Assembly (NCBI GenBank): GCA_018268195.1
Contig: JAFDWZ010000038.1
Coordinates: 16,772 to 66,833, forward strand
Origin: Bacteroidota bacterium
GTDB lineage: Bacteria; Bacteroidota; Bacteroidia; AKYH767-A; OLB10
Length of the DNA stretch: 50,062 nucleotides
Direction of reading: 5' to 3'
Positions within the stretch are counted from its first letter, which is position 1. Each line of letters begins with the position of its first letter. The translations under genes and the position numbers were made by a program. This document shows positions 36,026-45,525 of this stretch, one piece after another. The notes beneath the pieces are model-generated. The model saw nothing but the letters and a program-made list of their open reading frames with translations, did no database searches and was not told the DNA's origin.

Positions 36026-36104
36026 AACTGTATTTGTTTAAATGAAGAGTATAAAGGTTGAAATAAATTAAATATAATTCATCAAAAGTGGCAAAATTAT
36101 TCTT

Positions 36105-36112
36105 TAACTTTG
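36105..36112 (+). promoter_or_regulatory. Candidate Bacteroidota -7 box for the FG-GAP operon
   Basis: TAACTTTG matches TAnnTTTG. It lies inside a longer frame that would begin with GTG at 36088, so transcription from it could not include that GTG. This supports the downstream ATG starts (36127 or 36166). Confidence 0.5.
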
Positions 36113-36165
36113 ACATAAAGAAAGTCATGAATCAATTACATCAGTTTAACAGGTTTATAGCCATT

Positions 36166-38409
36166 ATGTTTTCCCGTAAAATTCCTTTAAGTGTATTAAT
36201 GCTATTGTGCTGCATTAGCTTGAGCAATGCACAACTTTATCAGAAATATACTTCACCTAAGGTTTATGTGAATAACAAGGCATTACCAAATCCATGGGCA
36301 GGTGGTCTTAACGCGCCTTTCTACAGCGCCATAGATTTGAATGGTGACGGCATAAAAGATTTATTTGTGTTCGACAAACAAAATGGTGCAACCTATCCGG
36401 GCTCATACAAAATCAGAACCTTTATTAATAACGGAACTCAGGGAAAAACAGATTATGTATATGCTCCTGCGTATGAGCGTTTTTTTCCGCAAGATTTACA
36501 TGACTGGGTGTTGCTTGTTGATTACGATTGTGACGGACATGAAGATATTTTTACTTACTCCTACTCCGGAGGTATGGCCGTTTATCATAATGATTACACA
36601 CCCGGCAATGGCCTTTCCTTCAGTTTAAAATATCCATTAGTGTATAGCACTTTTCTTGGTAATGTTTATGCAAATCTTTATGTAAGCAATGTAAATTTAC
36701 CTGCCTTGGTTGATGTTAATGGCGATGGCGATTTAGACGTTTTGACTTTTACTTTACTTGGTGGCACTATAGAGTATCATGAGAATATGGCTAAGGAGCT
36801 CTACAACCGTTGCGATACATTGGTGTATCAACAGAAAAGACAGTGTTATGCACAGGTTGGTTTCAATCCCATTCATAATGCAGCCATTCTCAATTATGCC
36901 AATTGTTTTTATTTCAACCCTAACAACCCTGATACAGCAGGAACAGGCACCAGACATAACGGTTCCAGTTTACTGGGATTTGACCAGAATGGCGATGGAG
37001 ATATGGACTTAATCAATGGGGATATACTCGGTAATAATCTGCTTTATTTAGAGAACAGCGGCATTCCGGGAGTAACCGACAGTATGATTTCGCAGGATAG
37101 TCTTTTCCCTTCTTATGATGTTTCCGTAAATTATCAGACTTTTCCTGCACCATTTTATTTTGATGCAGATAATGATGGAGCAAAAGATTTAATTGTATCA
37201 GCAAGTTCAGAGTTGTTTACAGAAGATTACAACAATTCTTTATTTTATAAAAACATAGGCAGCAACACCAATAATATTTTTCACTTTGTAAAAAATCGTT
37301 TCCTTACGGATGAAATGATTGATGTAGGAACCGGATCGTATGTGAGATTTTTTGATGTGGATAATGATGGTAAACAGGATATGCTCATTGGGAACTACGG
37401 CTACTTCACTCATGACTCTGCCGGTGGGCATTATGAATCTAAGATTGCCTATTATCATAACATCACTTCCGGTGCGCTCCCCGAATTTGAGTTTGTTACA
37501 AATGATTTCAACAACCTCAGTAGCCTGGGAAAAGTGGGCCTGAATGCAACCTTTGGTGATTTAAATGGCGATGGTTTTCCGGATATGATTTTAGGTGAGA
37601 GCTTGGGTTTTATTCATTATTATATCAATAACGGAACGGTACCTGCAAGTTTTACTCTTGCTCCCAATGGAATGAATTTTCAGAATATTGATGTAGGAAA
37701 CAACAGCAAGCCTTATCTGGCAGATGTAAATAATGATGGTTTGCTTGATTTGATTATTGGTGAGCGACTAGGATTTTTATATTACTACCGCAACACAGGC
37801 ACTGCTACTAATCCCGTGTTTACTTACATCACCAATAAATTCGGAAATGTAAACGTTACCGATACGGTATATTCTTACAACGGATACAGTTATCCGCGTT
37901 TTTACAAAGAGAATGGTGTTTCCAAACTTTTAGTGTCAAATGAAAAAGGTTATCTATTTAAGTATGATAACATTGACAACAATCTCGGAGGCACTTTCAA
38001 TCTTGTTTCCAACAATATATATAGCATTCACGAACCTTATCAAATGAGTTTTGATATGGCTGATTTGAATAATGACGGATCTCCTGAAATTATTACCGGT
38101 TGCAATGCAGGCGGTTTGAGTATTTACTCTACTAATCTGCCTACAGCTACCAATGAAATTAAAACTCCTGAAAAACAACTTGCTGTTTATCCTAATCCAG
38201 TTTACAAAGAGCTCACCTTCGAATTTAAGAATGACAAACCTCATAGCGGTGTGTTCAGCATCATTGACATCGCGGGCAAAGAAGTGATGAAAGGAAACTT
38301 TCATTCTTATATGAATAAAATTTCAATTGCATCATTGCCACAGGGCGTTTATACTTTGCATATCATTGAAAACAATTTTACATACTCACAACGTGTTGTC
38401 AAACTTTAA
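36166..38409 (+). CDS. Secreted FG-GAP/VCBS repeat protein with T9SS sorting domain, copy 1
   Basis: 747 residues from ATG 36166 (MFSRKIPLSVLMLLCCISLSNAQ is a complete signal peptide; ATG 36127 is possible, GTG 36088 is not). Nine calcium-binding FG-GAP/VCBS motifs of the form DxNxDGxxD can be seen, such as DLNGDGIKDLFVF, DVNGDGDLDVLTF, DVDNDGKQDMLIG and DVNNDGLLDLIIG, giving a beta-propeller-like body. The tail is a type A sorting domain (VYPNPVYKELTFEF, SIIDIAGKEV, GVYTLHIIE, SQRVVKL). It should be displayed on the cell surface. The next gene is a paralogue overlapping it by 17 bases. Confidence 0.93.
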   Translation: MFSRKIPLSVLMLLCCISLSNAQLYQKYTSPKVYVNNKALPNPWAGGLNAPFYSAIDLNGDGIKDLFVFDKQNGATYPGSYKIRTFINNGTQGKTDYVYAPAYERFFPQDLHDWVLLVDYDCDGHEDIFTYSYSGGMAVYHNDYTPGNGLSFSLKYPLVYSTFLGNVYANLYVSNVNLPALVDVNGDGDLDVLTFTLLGGTIEYHENMAKELYNRCDTLVYQQKRQCYAQVGFNPIHNAAILNYANCFYFNPNNPDTAGTGTRHNGSSLLGFDQNGDGDMDLINGDILGNNLLYLENSGIPGVTDSMISQDSLFPSYDVSVNYQTFPAPFYFDADNDGAKDLIVSASSELFTEDYNNSLFYKNIGSNTNNIFHFVKNRFLTDEMIDVGTGSYVRFFDVDNDGKQDMLIGNYGYFTHDSAGGHYESKIAYYHNITSGALPEFEFVTNDFNNLSSLGKVGLNATFGDLNGDGFPDMILGESLGFIHYYINNGTVPASFTLAPNGMNFQNIDVGNNSKPYLADVNNDGLLDLIIGERLGFLYYYRNTGTATNPVFTYITNKFGNVNVTDTVYSYNGYSYPRFYKENGVSKLLVSNEKGYLFKYDNIDNNLGGTFNLVSNNIYSIHEPYQMSFDMADLNNDGSPEIITGCNAGGLSIYSTNLPTATNEIKTPEKQLAVYPNPVYKELTFEFKNDKPHSGVFSIIDIAGKEVMKGNFHSYMNKISIASLPQGVYTLHIIENNFTYSQRVVKL

Positions 38410-40657
38410 ATATTTATTTTTTTCTTTAGTTCTGTTGATGGCACCATCTGTGAACGCACAGAGCTATTCCAGATTTACTACTCCAAAAGTTTATGTCAAT
38501 AATCAGGCTCTTGCCAATCCATGGGCAGGAGGGTTAAATTCGGCATCGTATCAAACCATTGATTTGAATAATGACGGATTAAAAGACTTGTTTGTTTTTG
38601 AAAAACAATCGGAGTCAACCTATCCCGGAGTGTTTAAAATCCGAACATTCATCAATACCGGCTCTGCCGGTGTTTCGTCCTACACTTACGACCCCAATTA
38701 CGAACAATATTTTCCGCAGGATATGGTCAGCTTCTGTATGTTGATAGATTATAATGGCGATGGCCGTGAAGATATTTTTACTTACAACAGAAATCTGTCG
38801 AGCATTGATGTGTATCGCAATGATTTTAACTCTATGGGAGTTTTACATTTCACACAGGAATACTCAGGACTCAACACCTGTTATCTGAATTCTTCAGGTC
38901 CATGTTTTCCCGGCTCACTTTATGTTTTACCCGTAAATCAGCCGGCCATTTACGACATAAATGGTGATGGCGATTTGGATATACTAACGTTTCAGATTGC
39001 AGCCAACTTTATAGAATATCATGAAAACATGGCAAAGGAATGGTATAACAGAACAGATACTATTGTTCTTGTCCAAAAAAAAGCTCAATGGGGGCATGTG
39101 TCACTTAGTGGTATGGCCAATGTTGCAAACCTCGGTTTACCACGTAGTCCAGGCAACAACAATACAACATTTTCTAACCGCCATTCAGGAAGTTGTATGG
39201 TAGCTTTTGACAGTGACGGAGATGGAATGGCTGATATTCTTAATGGTGATTTGCTTGGAAATAATCTGCTGTTTTTGCATAACGGAGGAACACAACCGGG
39301 AATAAATGATAGCATTGACTGGCAGGACATCAATTACCCATCCAATGGTAGTTCGGTAAATTATATAACGTTTATCAATGCAAATTTTCTCGATGCCGAT
39401 AATGATGGTAAAACGGATATGTTAATTTCATCGTGTACCGAATCGCAATCAGAAAATTATAACAACAACTTACTTTATCATAATGCAGGTACTAATCAGC
39501 AACCCGATTTTCAATTCAGTAAATCACGTTTTCTTACGGATGGAATGATAGACGTGGGCACTGCTGCCATGCCTGTCTTTTTCGATATTGATAATGATGG
39601 AAGAAAAGATTTGATAATTGGAAACAAAGGATATTACATTACACAAGGTGGCCCCAGCCATTACGAAGGTGCATTGGCGTATTATAAAAATACATCAACA
39701 GGAACCTGTCCTGAATTTACTCAAGTGAGTAATGACTTTGCTAATCTGCAGCAATATGGTTTTACGAATATTTATCCCGCCTTCGGTGATTTGGATGGCG
39801 ATGGTGATATTGACATGTTGATTGGAAATGAAAATGGAACATTTCACTATTTTATGAATATTGCAGGCGCTGGCAACACTCCCCAGTTTGCACTTGCTGC
39901 CAACGGTTTTAATTTTCAGAATTTAGATGTAGGCAGCAACAGCACACCACAACTTATTGATGTGGATAATGACGGATTATTGGATATTGTTTCTGGTGAG
40001 TTGTTCGGGAAAATTTATTACTTCCGCAATACCGGAACCGTTACTTCACCTTCCTTTACTTTGCAAAGTAATAATTGGGGAGGAATAAATATTACCAACA
40101 GCGCAAATACTTTTTATGGATACAGCGTGCCTTATCTGTTTACTGATAACGGACAGTGGAAATTGTTGGTAGGCTCCGAAAGCGGACGACTTTTTTTGTA
40201 TGATAACATCTCAGGCAATTTATCGGGAACATTTAATCTGGTATCATCCACCGCTTATGGAGTGAATGAACCACCACGCGCAGCGCCTGCACTCGCTGAT
40301 CTTAATGCCGATGGTCAACCTGAAATTATTGTAGGCACTCAGGCAGGAGGTTTATCATTTTATAGCGCATCACTTCCCGGATGTCCATTGTCTGTTGCCA
40401 CGTATTCACCTCCTGTGAGTATTCAGGTAAATCCTAACCCTGCGAATAATGCAACTGAAGTTACGCTGATTAATTTTACATCAGGAAAAATTACTGCAGA
40501 GGTGATGGATATTTCAGGTCGTAAAGTTTTTAAGAAAATTATTTACAACAATCATTTTGAAATATCTACTACTAACCTTAGCAACGGTATTTATATGCTA
40601 GTCATAAATACAGAAAATGGTAGTCACACAAAAAAATTAATTGTACATCATGAATAG
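38393..40657 (+). CDS. Secreted FG-GAP/VCBS repeat protein with T9SS sorting domain, copy 2
   Basis: About 754 residues from GTG 38393; TTG 38396 is one codon later, and the longer frame to 38327 is unlikely because the signal MLSNFKYLFFSLVLLMAPSVNAQ starts here. No ATG is available at the right place. The body matches copy 1 region by region, for example TTPKVYVNNQALANPWAGGLN and LTDGMIDVGTA, with nine DxNxDGxxD motifs. The end is a type A sorting domain (NPNPANNATEVTL, VMDISGRKVF, GIYMLVINT, TKKLIVHHE). The start overlaps copy 1 by 17 bases and the stop overlaps the YVTN gene by 8 bases. Confidence 0.9.
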   Translation: MLSNFKYLFFSLVLLMAPSVNAQSYSRFTTPKVYVNNQALANPWAGGLNSASYQTIDLNNDGLKDLFVFEKQSESTYPGVFKIRTFINTGSAGVSSYTYDPNYEQYFPQDMVSFCMLIDYNGDGREDIFTYNRNLSSIDVYRNDFNSMGVLHFTQEYSGLNTCYLNSSGPCFPGSLYVLPVNQPAIYDINGDGDLDILTFQIAANFIEYHENMAKEWYNRTDTIVLVQKKAQWGHVSLSGMANVANLGLPRSPGNNNTTFSNRHSGSCMVAFDSDGDGMADILNGDLLGNNLLFLHNGGTQPGINDSIDWQDINYPSNGSSVNYITFINANFLDADNDGKTDMLISSCTESQSENYNNNLLYHNAGTNQQPDFQFSKSRFLTDGMIDVGTAAMPVFFDIDNDGRKDLIIGNKGYYITQGGPSHYEGALAYYKNTSTGTCPEFTQVSNDFANLQQYGFTNIYPAFGDLDGDGDIDMLIGNENGTFHYFMNIAGAGNTPQFALAANGFNFQNLDVGSNSTPQLIDVDNDGLLDIVSGELFGKIYYFRNTGTVTSPSFTLQSNNWGGINITNSANTFYGYSVPYLFTDNGQWKLLVGSESGRLFLYDNISGNLSGTFNLVSSTAYGVNEPPRAAPALADLNADGQPEIIVGTQAGGLSFYSASLPGCPLSVATYSPPVSIQVNPNPANNATEVTLINFTSGKITAEVMDISGRKVFKKIIYNNHFEISTTNLSNGIYMLVINTENGSHTKKLIVHHE

Positions 40658-42137
40658 TAATATAATGAAGTGTATTGTAGCTGCAGCCCTGATAAGTATT
40701 TCTCTGAGCTCATGTACATGGAATAAAATGGATGATACTCCATCTGATGATCCCTGCACAAAATATCCTCCCAAAATTGAAGCCATTATCACCACTAAAT
40801 GTGCCACTGCAGGATGTCACAACAGTGTGTCGAATGCAGCAGCAAGCGGGTTGGACCTTACAAACTGGACAACGATGAGAAATGGTAACAATGCAGGAGC
40901 AGTTGTCATTCCTGGAAATGCCGACTACAGCACCTTATTTTCATTCAGCAACATTTATTCTGATTTGGGATTTACAGGCAATGATCCCAAAATGCCTTAT
41001 GAACGAACACCGCTGACACATGATGAGGTGCAGACACTGAAAGATTGGATAATAAACGGAGCAAAAAATGCCTGTGGCAATGATTTGTTTCCGCAGGATG
41101 ATAACAGAAAAAAAATATATGTGAGTAATCAGGCTTGCGATCAGGTAGTAGTACTCGATCAGGAAACACGTTTAATTATGAAATGGTTTGATGTAGGCAA
41201 TATAAGTGGTATTACCGAAGCACCACACATGATTAAAGTTACCCCTGACAAGAAATATTTCTTGATTGCTTTTTTCAGCTCAGGGGTCATTCAGCGTTAT
41301 CGTACTTCTGATGATAGCTTTGTAGATCAGGTGGACTGCAGCAACAATATTAGCGGACAATGGGGCACACTCACCATTACCCCTGACGGCAAAAGAGCTT
41401 ACAGTGTTGATTGGAGTGCTGCAGGTCGTATTGCTGTTATCAATCTTGAAAATTTCCCGATGACTTCATTTACTTCCTTACCTATTACAGCACTTGCTTA
41501 TCCACATGGAATGTGTTTTAACAGCACAGGCGATAAACTTTACATCACCAATCAGAATGGCGGTACATACTACATTGCTGACACCATTTCAAGCCCGGCT
41601 GATTTTCCACAATGGATAAGTAATCTTCAGACATTGTCGTATGGTGGCGGACTTAACGGTCATGAAATCATTTTTTCTCCGGATAACACAAAATATTTTG
41701 TTAGCTGTGACGGCACCAACGAAGTTCGCGTGTTTGATGCTACCACTAATGCACTTCTCAAAGTAATTCCTGTTGGTACATTACCTCAGGAATTTTCGCT
41801 ATCACATAAGTTTCCTTATCTGTTTGTTTCATGCACTGAAGATATTATTGATGGCAATCGAGGTTCGGTATCTATTATTAATTACAATGATTTAACACTG
41901 ATAAAAAAAATACATACAGGCACACAACCTCACGGCCTGGCGGTGGATGATGATAAAGAAGTTGTTTTTGTTGCCAACAGAAATGTGGATGCCAACGGTG
42001 AAGCTCCTCATCACAGTGGTGCCTGTGCCGGAAGAAACGGTAATATGACCATCATTGATATGAACACCTTAGATCTTGTTCCCGGATATAAATGCGAGTT
42101 GGGTGTTGAACCTTATTCCGTTGCTATAAAGGAATAA
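40650..42137 (+). CDS. Lipoprotein with CxxxxCH cytochrome-like domain and YVTN beta-propeller
   Basis: 495 residues from ATG 40650, overlapping the FG-GAP stop by 8 bases; ATG 40665 is an alternative. The lipobox is SISLSSC (Cys22). A cytochrome-like module follows: ITTKCATAGCHNSV has Cys51 and Cys56 with His57, a CxxxxCH spacing, then PKMPYERTPLTHDEVQTLKDWIINGAKN, the usual end of small c-type cytochrome modules (Met as likely ligand). Residues 155-495 are YVTN/YncE-like propeller blades: KKIYVSNQACDQVVVLD, KYFLIAFFSSGVIQRY, KLYITNQNGGTYYIAD, VVFVANRN. It could be a surface or periplasmic electron-transfer or binding protein linked to the FG-GAP pair. Confidence 0.88.
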   Translation: MNSNIMKCIVAAALISISLSSCTWNKMDDTPSDDPCTKYPPKIEAIITTKCATAGCHNSVSNAAASGLDLTNWTTMRNGNNAGAVVIPGNADYSTLFSFSNIYSDLGFTGNDPKMPYERTPLTHDEVQTLKDWIINGAKNACGNDLFPQDDNRKKIYVSNQACDQVVVLDQETRLIMKWFDVGNISGITEAPHMIKVTPDKKYFLIAFFSSGVIQRYRTSDDSFVDQVDCSNNISGQWGTLTITPDGKRAYSVDWSAAGRIAVINLENFPMTSFTSLPITALAYPHGMCFNSTGDKLYITNQNGGTYYIADTISSPADFPQWISNLQTLSYGGGLNGHEIIFSPDNTKYFVSCDGTNEVRVFDATTNALLKVIPVGTLPQEFSLSHKFPYLFVSCTEDIIDGNRGSVSIINYNDLTLIKKIHTGTQPHGLAVDDDKEVVFVANRNVDANGEAPHHSGACAGRNGNMTIIDMNTLDLVPGYKCELGVEPYSVAIKE

Positions 42138-42144
42138 CTGCCTT

Positions 42145-43374
42145 TTAAACGTTTTCCGTTTTTATTCCCAGTTTCAACAATTGACTGAAATAGTCAGGAA
42201 ATGATTTTTTAACAGATTCCGTTTCGTCAAGGAATACTTCTCCCGTAACAAGGCTTAACGGAGCAAAGCACATAATTACACGATGATCGTTATAACTTTT
42301 CAGAATACGTGAAGTATGTTTGATTGTTGACTCTTCAAGAATTTTAAGTTTTGACCCTCCACAAAAATCAGTTTTAATATTCAGCTTGTAACCTTCGCGC
42401 TGAAAGGCAGCTACACGGTCACATTCCTTTATCAGTAAGCCTTGTAACTCATACAAATCAGTTTTGCAATTTAATCCACCGCATGTTGCAGCAAGGCTTA
42501 ATGCAATATCAGGGCACTGGCTGAAATAATTGGTGTAATACTCAGGTTTAGATTTAATTTTCTTTCTCAGTATTACTTTACCATCTGCTGTTTCTGTGTT
42601 CACACCAAAAGGTCTGAAATATTCAGCAACAATTTTATCGCCTTGAACACTTTCAGTAAGTAATCCATTTATAACTAATTCAGAGGAACTGCTTAAAGCT
42701 GCAATCTCATAAAAATAAGAAGCTGCGCTCCAATCGCCACCGGCTTGCACCGAATGTGCATGATAAGACTTATTACCTACAGTAATTTCATGAGTGCTAA
42801 GTTTTACATCAGCACCGAATGATTGCATGATAGCTGCCGTAAGTTGCAGATAAGGAAAAGAAACAACCTTTTCATTTAACCGAATATTCAATTCGTGGCC
42901 AAGCAACGGTGCAATCATCATCATGGCACTGATATGTTGTGATGTGCGGCTGCCGTCAGCAATTACAACAGTTACCTTTTTGAGGGTCGCAGGTTGGATA
43001 TGCACAGGCAGGAAACCTTCTTTATCAAGATATGTGATGTTTGCTCCTATTTGCCTTAGCAAATCTACTGAATCACTAATCGGTCGTTGCTTCATTCTTT
43101 CTGAACCGGTAATAACAGCTTCCCGATTTTTTATTACACACCATGCCATTATAAATCTTGCAGTGGTTCCGCCATCCGCAGCATCCAGTGTGTGTTCGTT
43201 GGAGGAAATAAGTTTTTTTAACTGAAACGTATCTGATGATTCCGTTTCTATAACAGGATGATGGCTGTCATTTAGCGAATAAATAAAAGCAATTCGGCTA
43301 TTTTCACTCTTTGAAACAGGCACCGTTACTTCTCCTTCAGTGATATTTGAATAGGTATAAATTCTGATAGCCAT
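42145..43374 (-). CDS. aroA: 3-phosphoshikimate 1-carboxyvinyltransferase (EPSP synthase)
   Basis: 409 residues, slightly short of the usual 427. The inverse alpha/beta-barrel fold is shown by SKSENSRIAFIYSL, LDAADGGTTARFIMAW (the NAGTAxR region; about 58-73), GSERMKQRPISDSVDLLRQIGANI and the C-terminal YNDHRVIMCFAPLSLV (about 359-374). It makes EPSP from shikimate 3-phosphate and PEP in the cytoplasm. It is the third gene of an aroF-aroB-aroA run, with 1 base between aroB and aroA. The YVTN gene on the other strand ends 7 bases away. Confidence 0.96.
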   Translation of the reverse strand: MAIRIYTYSNITEGEVTVPVSKSENSRIAFIYSLNDSHHPVIETESSDTFQLKKLISSNEHTLDAADGGTTARFIMAWCVIKNREAVITGSERMKQRPISDSVDLLRQIGANITYLDKEGFLPVHIQPATLKKVTVVIADGSRTSQHISAMMMIAPLLGHELNIRLNEKVVSFPYLQLTAAIMQSFGADVKLSTHEITVGNKSYHAHSVQAGGDWSAASYFYEIAALSSSSELVINGLLTESVQGDKIVAEYFRPFGVNTETADGKVILRKKIKSKPEYYTNYFSQCPDIALSLAATCGGLNCKTDLYELQGLLIKECDRVAAFQREGYKLNIKTDFCGGSKLKILEESTIKHTSRILKSYNDHRVIMCFAPLSLVTGEVFLDETESVKKSFPDYFSQLLKLGIKTENV

Positions 43375-43375
43375 A

Positions 43376-44434
43376 TCACTTTTCAGGATTAAGAAAACGG
43401 GAAATGGAATGTTGAATTATCTTCTCATCAGCAGCCTGATTATAAAGGCATTTGCCTATTCTCTCAGGCAATGTAAAATTAATCTGCCCTGATGAATTCT
43501 TTTTATCGGCAAGCAAGTATGGTTTTAAATTTTCATAACTCAAATCAATATCAAAGGAAAAATATTTTCTTACAGACTTTTCAATCTGTAAAGCATCATT
43601 GCGCGATAATATTTTCTTATCCACTGCGATATAACTTTCGCAAATCATTCCCGCAGCTACTGCTTTGCCATGGCTGATGGTTTTGTTACTTTCAGATAAA
43701 AATGATTCCAACGCATGACCAATAGTGTGACCGAAATTTAACAACTTGCGTTCAGCTCTGTCATACAAGTCGTTTTTTATAATGTGGTTTTTTATTTCCA
43801 CTGATTTTCTGATTGCTTTTTCTGAAATAAAATCGCCACTTTCTGAAAGTTCTGTAAAATAATCTTTATCGGCAATGATGCCGTGTTTCAACATTTCAGC
43901 ATATCCATTAATTAGTTCTGCTTCGGGTAAAGTTTTCAGAAATGCTGTATCTATATAAGTACATACCGGAAAAGAAAAAACTCCAGCCTGATTTTTAAAC
44001 GACTGAATATTTACAGCGCTCTTCCCTCCTATTGCAGCATCTGTCATTGCAAGCAATGTGGTTGGGACATGTAAAAAATCTACACCTCTTTTGAAAAGAG
44101 TGGCAATAAATGCACCTATATCGGTTATCATTCCACCACCTAGATTGATAACAAGTGATTGTTTGCTTGCGCCATTATGCAGCAGTTGTTCCCACACTCG
44201 TTGAGCCTGTTCAATGTTTTTGTTTTTCTCTCCTGAGGGAATTTCTATGGGTATGGCATTGTTTAAAACACTGAACTGATGAGTTAAATATGGCAAACAA
44301 TGAATTGCAGTTTGCGTATCACAAAGGATAAATATTTTTTCAGAGGCAGAATATTTTATAAGACATTCTTCCATCTTACCGAAATCATTCGAGCGGAAGT
44401 ATATAGGAGAGTTTTGCAAAGTATCCTTGCTCAT
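43376..44434 (-). CDS. aroB: 3-dehydroquinate synthase
   Basis: 352 residues. The NAD-binding and metal motifs are there: PSGEKNKNIEQAQRVWEQLL (about 80-99), INLGGGMITDIGAFIATLFKRGVDFLHVPTTLLAMTDAAIGGKSAVN (about 110-156), GYAEMLKHGIIAD with Glu and Lys, and LLNFGHTIGHALES (about 231-244) with the zinc His residues. It converts DAHP to 3-dehydroquinate. Its ATG overlaps the aroF-chorismate mutase stop by 4 bases (ATGA), so both are coupled. Confidence 0.97.
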   Translation of the reverse strand: MSKDTLQNSPIYFRSNDFGKMEECLIKYSASEKIFILCDTQTAIHCLPYLTHQFSVLNNAIPIEIPSGEKNKNIEQAQRVWEQLLHNGASKQSLVINLGGGMITDIGAFIATLFKRGVDFLHVPTTLLAMTDAAIGGKSAVNIQSFKNQAGVFSFPVCTYIDTAFLKTLPEAELINGYAEMLKHGIIADKDYFTELSESGDFISEKAIRKSVEIKNHIIKNDLYDRAERKLLNFGHTIGHALESFLSESNKTISHGKAVAAGMICESYIAVDKKILSRNDALQIEKSVRKYFSFDIDLSYENLKPYLLADKKNSSGQINFTLPERIGKCLYNQAADEKIIQHSISRFLNPEK

Positions 44435-45519
44435 TTAGATTTTGATGTCTTTACTTCCTGTTTGTTCATTCTGCTTTCTTGTTGCAAGATGGACTCTTTA
44501 TGTATCAGTGCAAATAGATTTAGAATAAAATCTCTGGTAAGTTGATTTTCCAGACCTTTTGCTGAGCGAGTACTTAGTATTTCTCTGAATCGTTCAGGTT
44601 GCAGTATGGCAATATTGTTTTCACTCTTGTAAGTTCCTATAAAGCGTGCTATCTCCATCCGTTTGGATAATACGTTTATTATTTCATCATCCAGCTCGTC
44701 TATGCGATCACGAAAATCTTGAAGTTTGCTCAGCTCAACAGGGTCTTGAGGTGTTGCTTGTCGCACAATTAACTCTTCCAGCAGTTGCATATACTGATGT
44801 ACGGTAAGTTGTTGTTGTGCATCGCTCAGTGCTTTGGCAGGATTGTGATGTACTTCTATCATCAGTCCGTCATACTGTAGGTCGAGTGCCGTCTGACTAA
44901 TTTTTTTAATATCGGTATTTCCGCAAATATGGCTTGGGTCACAAATCATCGGTAAATCCGGCATTCTGTTTCGCAATTCAATGGCCAGCTCCCAATAAGG
45001 TTTGTTGCGATAAGCATTGCTTTCATAACTTGAAAATCCGCGATGTATGGCCGCAAGATTTTTGATACCTGCATTGGCAAATCTTTCAATGGCGCCTTGC
45101 CATAAACTCACATCAGGGTTCACAGGATTTTTTACAAACACAGGAATATTTACTCCACGAAGTGAGTCGGCAATTTGTTGTATTAAAAAAGGATTAACGG
45201 TGGTTCGAGCTCCAATCCATAAAATATCTATTCCGGCTTTCAAAGCTTCCTCCGTATGTTCGGCACAAGCTACTTCGGTCATTACGGGCATTTCTGCTTT
45301 TTGTCCGGCCATGGTAATCCATTGCAGTGCTTTAGCGCCAAAACCACCGAAATTTTCAGGTCGTGAACGCGGTTTCCATGCACCTGCACGAAGCACATGT
45401 GCCCCTGCCATTTTAAGCTGAATGGCAATATTAACCAACTCCTCATCACCTTCGGCACTGCACGGCCCGGCAATCAACAGAGGTTTTTTTTCTTTCAGTA
45501 ACTGATAAATATTTATCAT
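44431..45519 (-). CDS. DAHP synthase fused to AroQ chorismate mutase
   Basis: 362 residues from ATG 45519; a TTG three codons earlier is rejected. Residues 1-255 form a class I beta-type DAHP synthase (KDO8P-synthase-like): LIAGPCSAEGDEEL, RAGAWKPRSRPENFGGFGAKAL, WIGARTTVNPFLIQQIAD, CDPSHICGN and MIEVHHNPAKALSDAQQQL. Residues 265-360 are a helical AroQ chorismate mutase (LQDFRDRIDELDDEIINVLSKRMEIARFIGTYK). It makes DAHP from PEP and erythrose 4-phosphate and can turn chorismate into prephenate. The mutase domain often makes such fusions sensitive to prephenate or chorismate. It is the first gene of the aro run; the name aroF or aroG(Q) varies. Confidence 0.95.
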   Translation of the reverse strand: MINIYQLLKEKKPLLIAGPCSAEGDEELVNIAIQLKMAGAHVLRAGAWKPRSRPENFGGFGAKALQWITMAGQKAEMPVMTEVACAEHTEEALKAGIDILWIGARTTVNPFLIQQIADSLRGVNIPVFVKNPVNPDVSLWQGAIERFANAGIKNLAAIHRGFSSYESNAYRNKPYWELAIELRNRMPDLPMICDPSHICGNTDIKKISQTALDLQYDGLMIEVHHNPAKALSDAQQQLTVHQYMQLLEELIVRQATPQDPVELSKLQDFRDRIDELDDEIINVLSKRMEIARFIGTYKSENNIAILQPERFREILSTRSAKGLENQLTRDFILNLFALIHKESILQQESRMNKQEVKTSKSK

Positions 45520-45525
45520 AATGCA

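Noticed and set aside
36088..36165. GTG start and longer N-terminus for FG-GAP copy 1
   Set aside because: A -7 box (36105-36112) lies inside this extension and the signal peptide begins later, at 36166 or 36127.
37954..38304. 116-codon minus-strand frame inside FG-GAP copy 1
   Set aside because: Antisense shadow of the repeat and sorting domain region.
38327..38392. Upstream extension of FG-GAP copy 2
   Set aside because: It lies within the sorting domain of copy 1 in another frame and does not look like a signal peptide; the signal starts at the GTG or TTG at 38393-38398.
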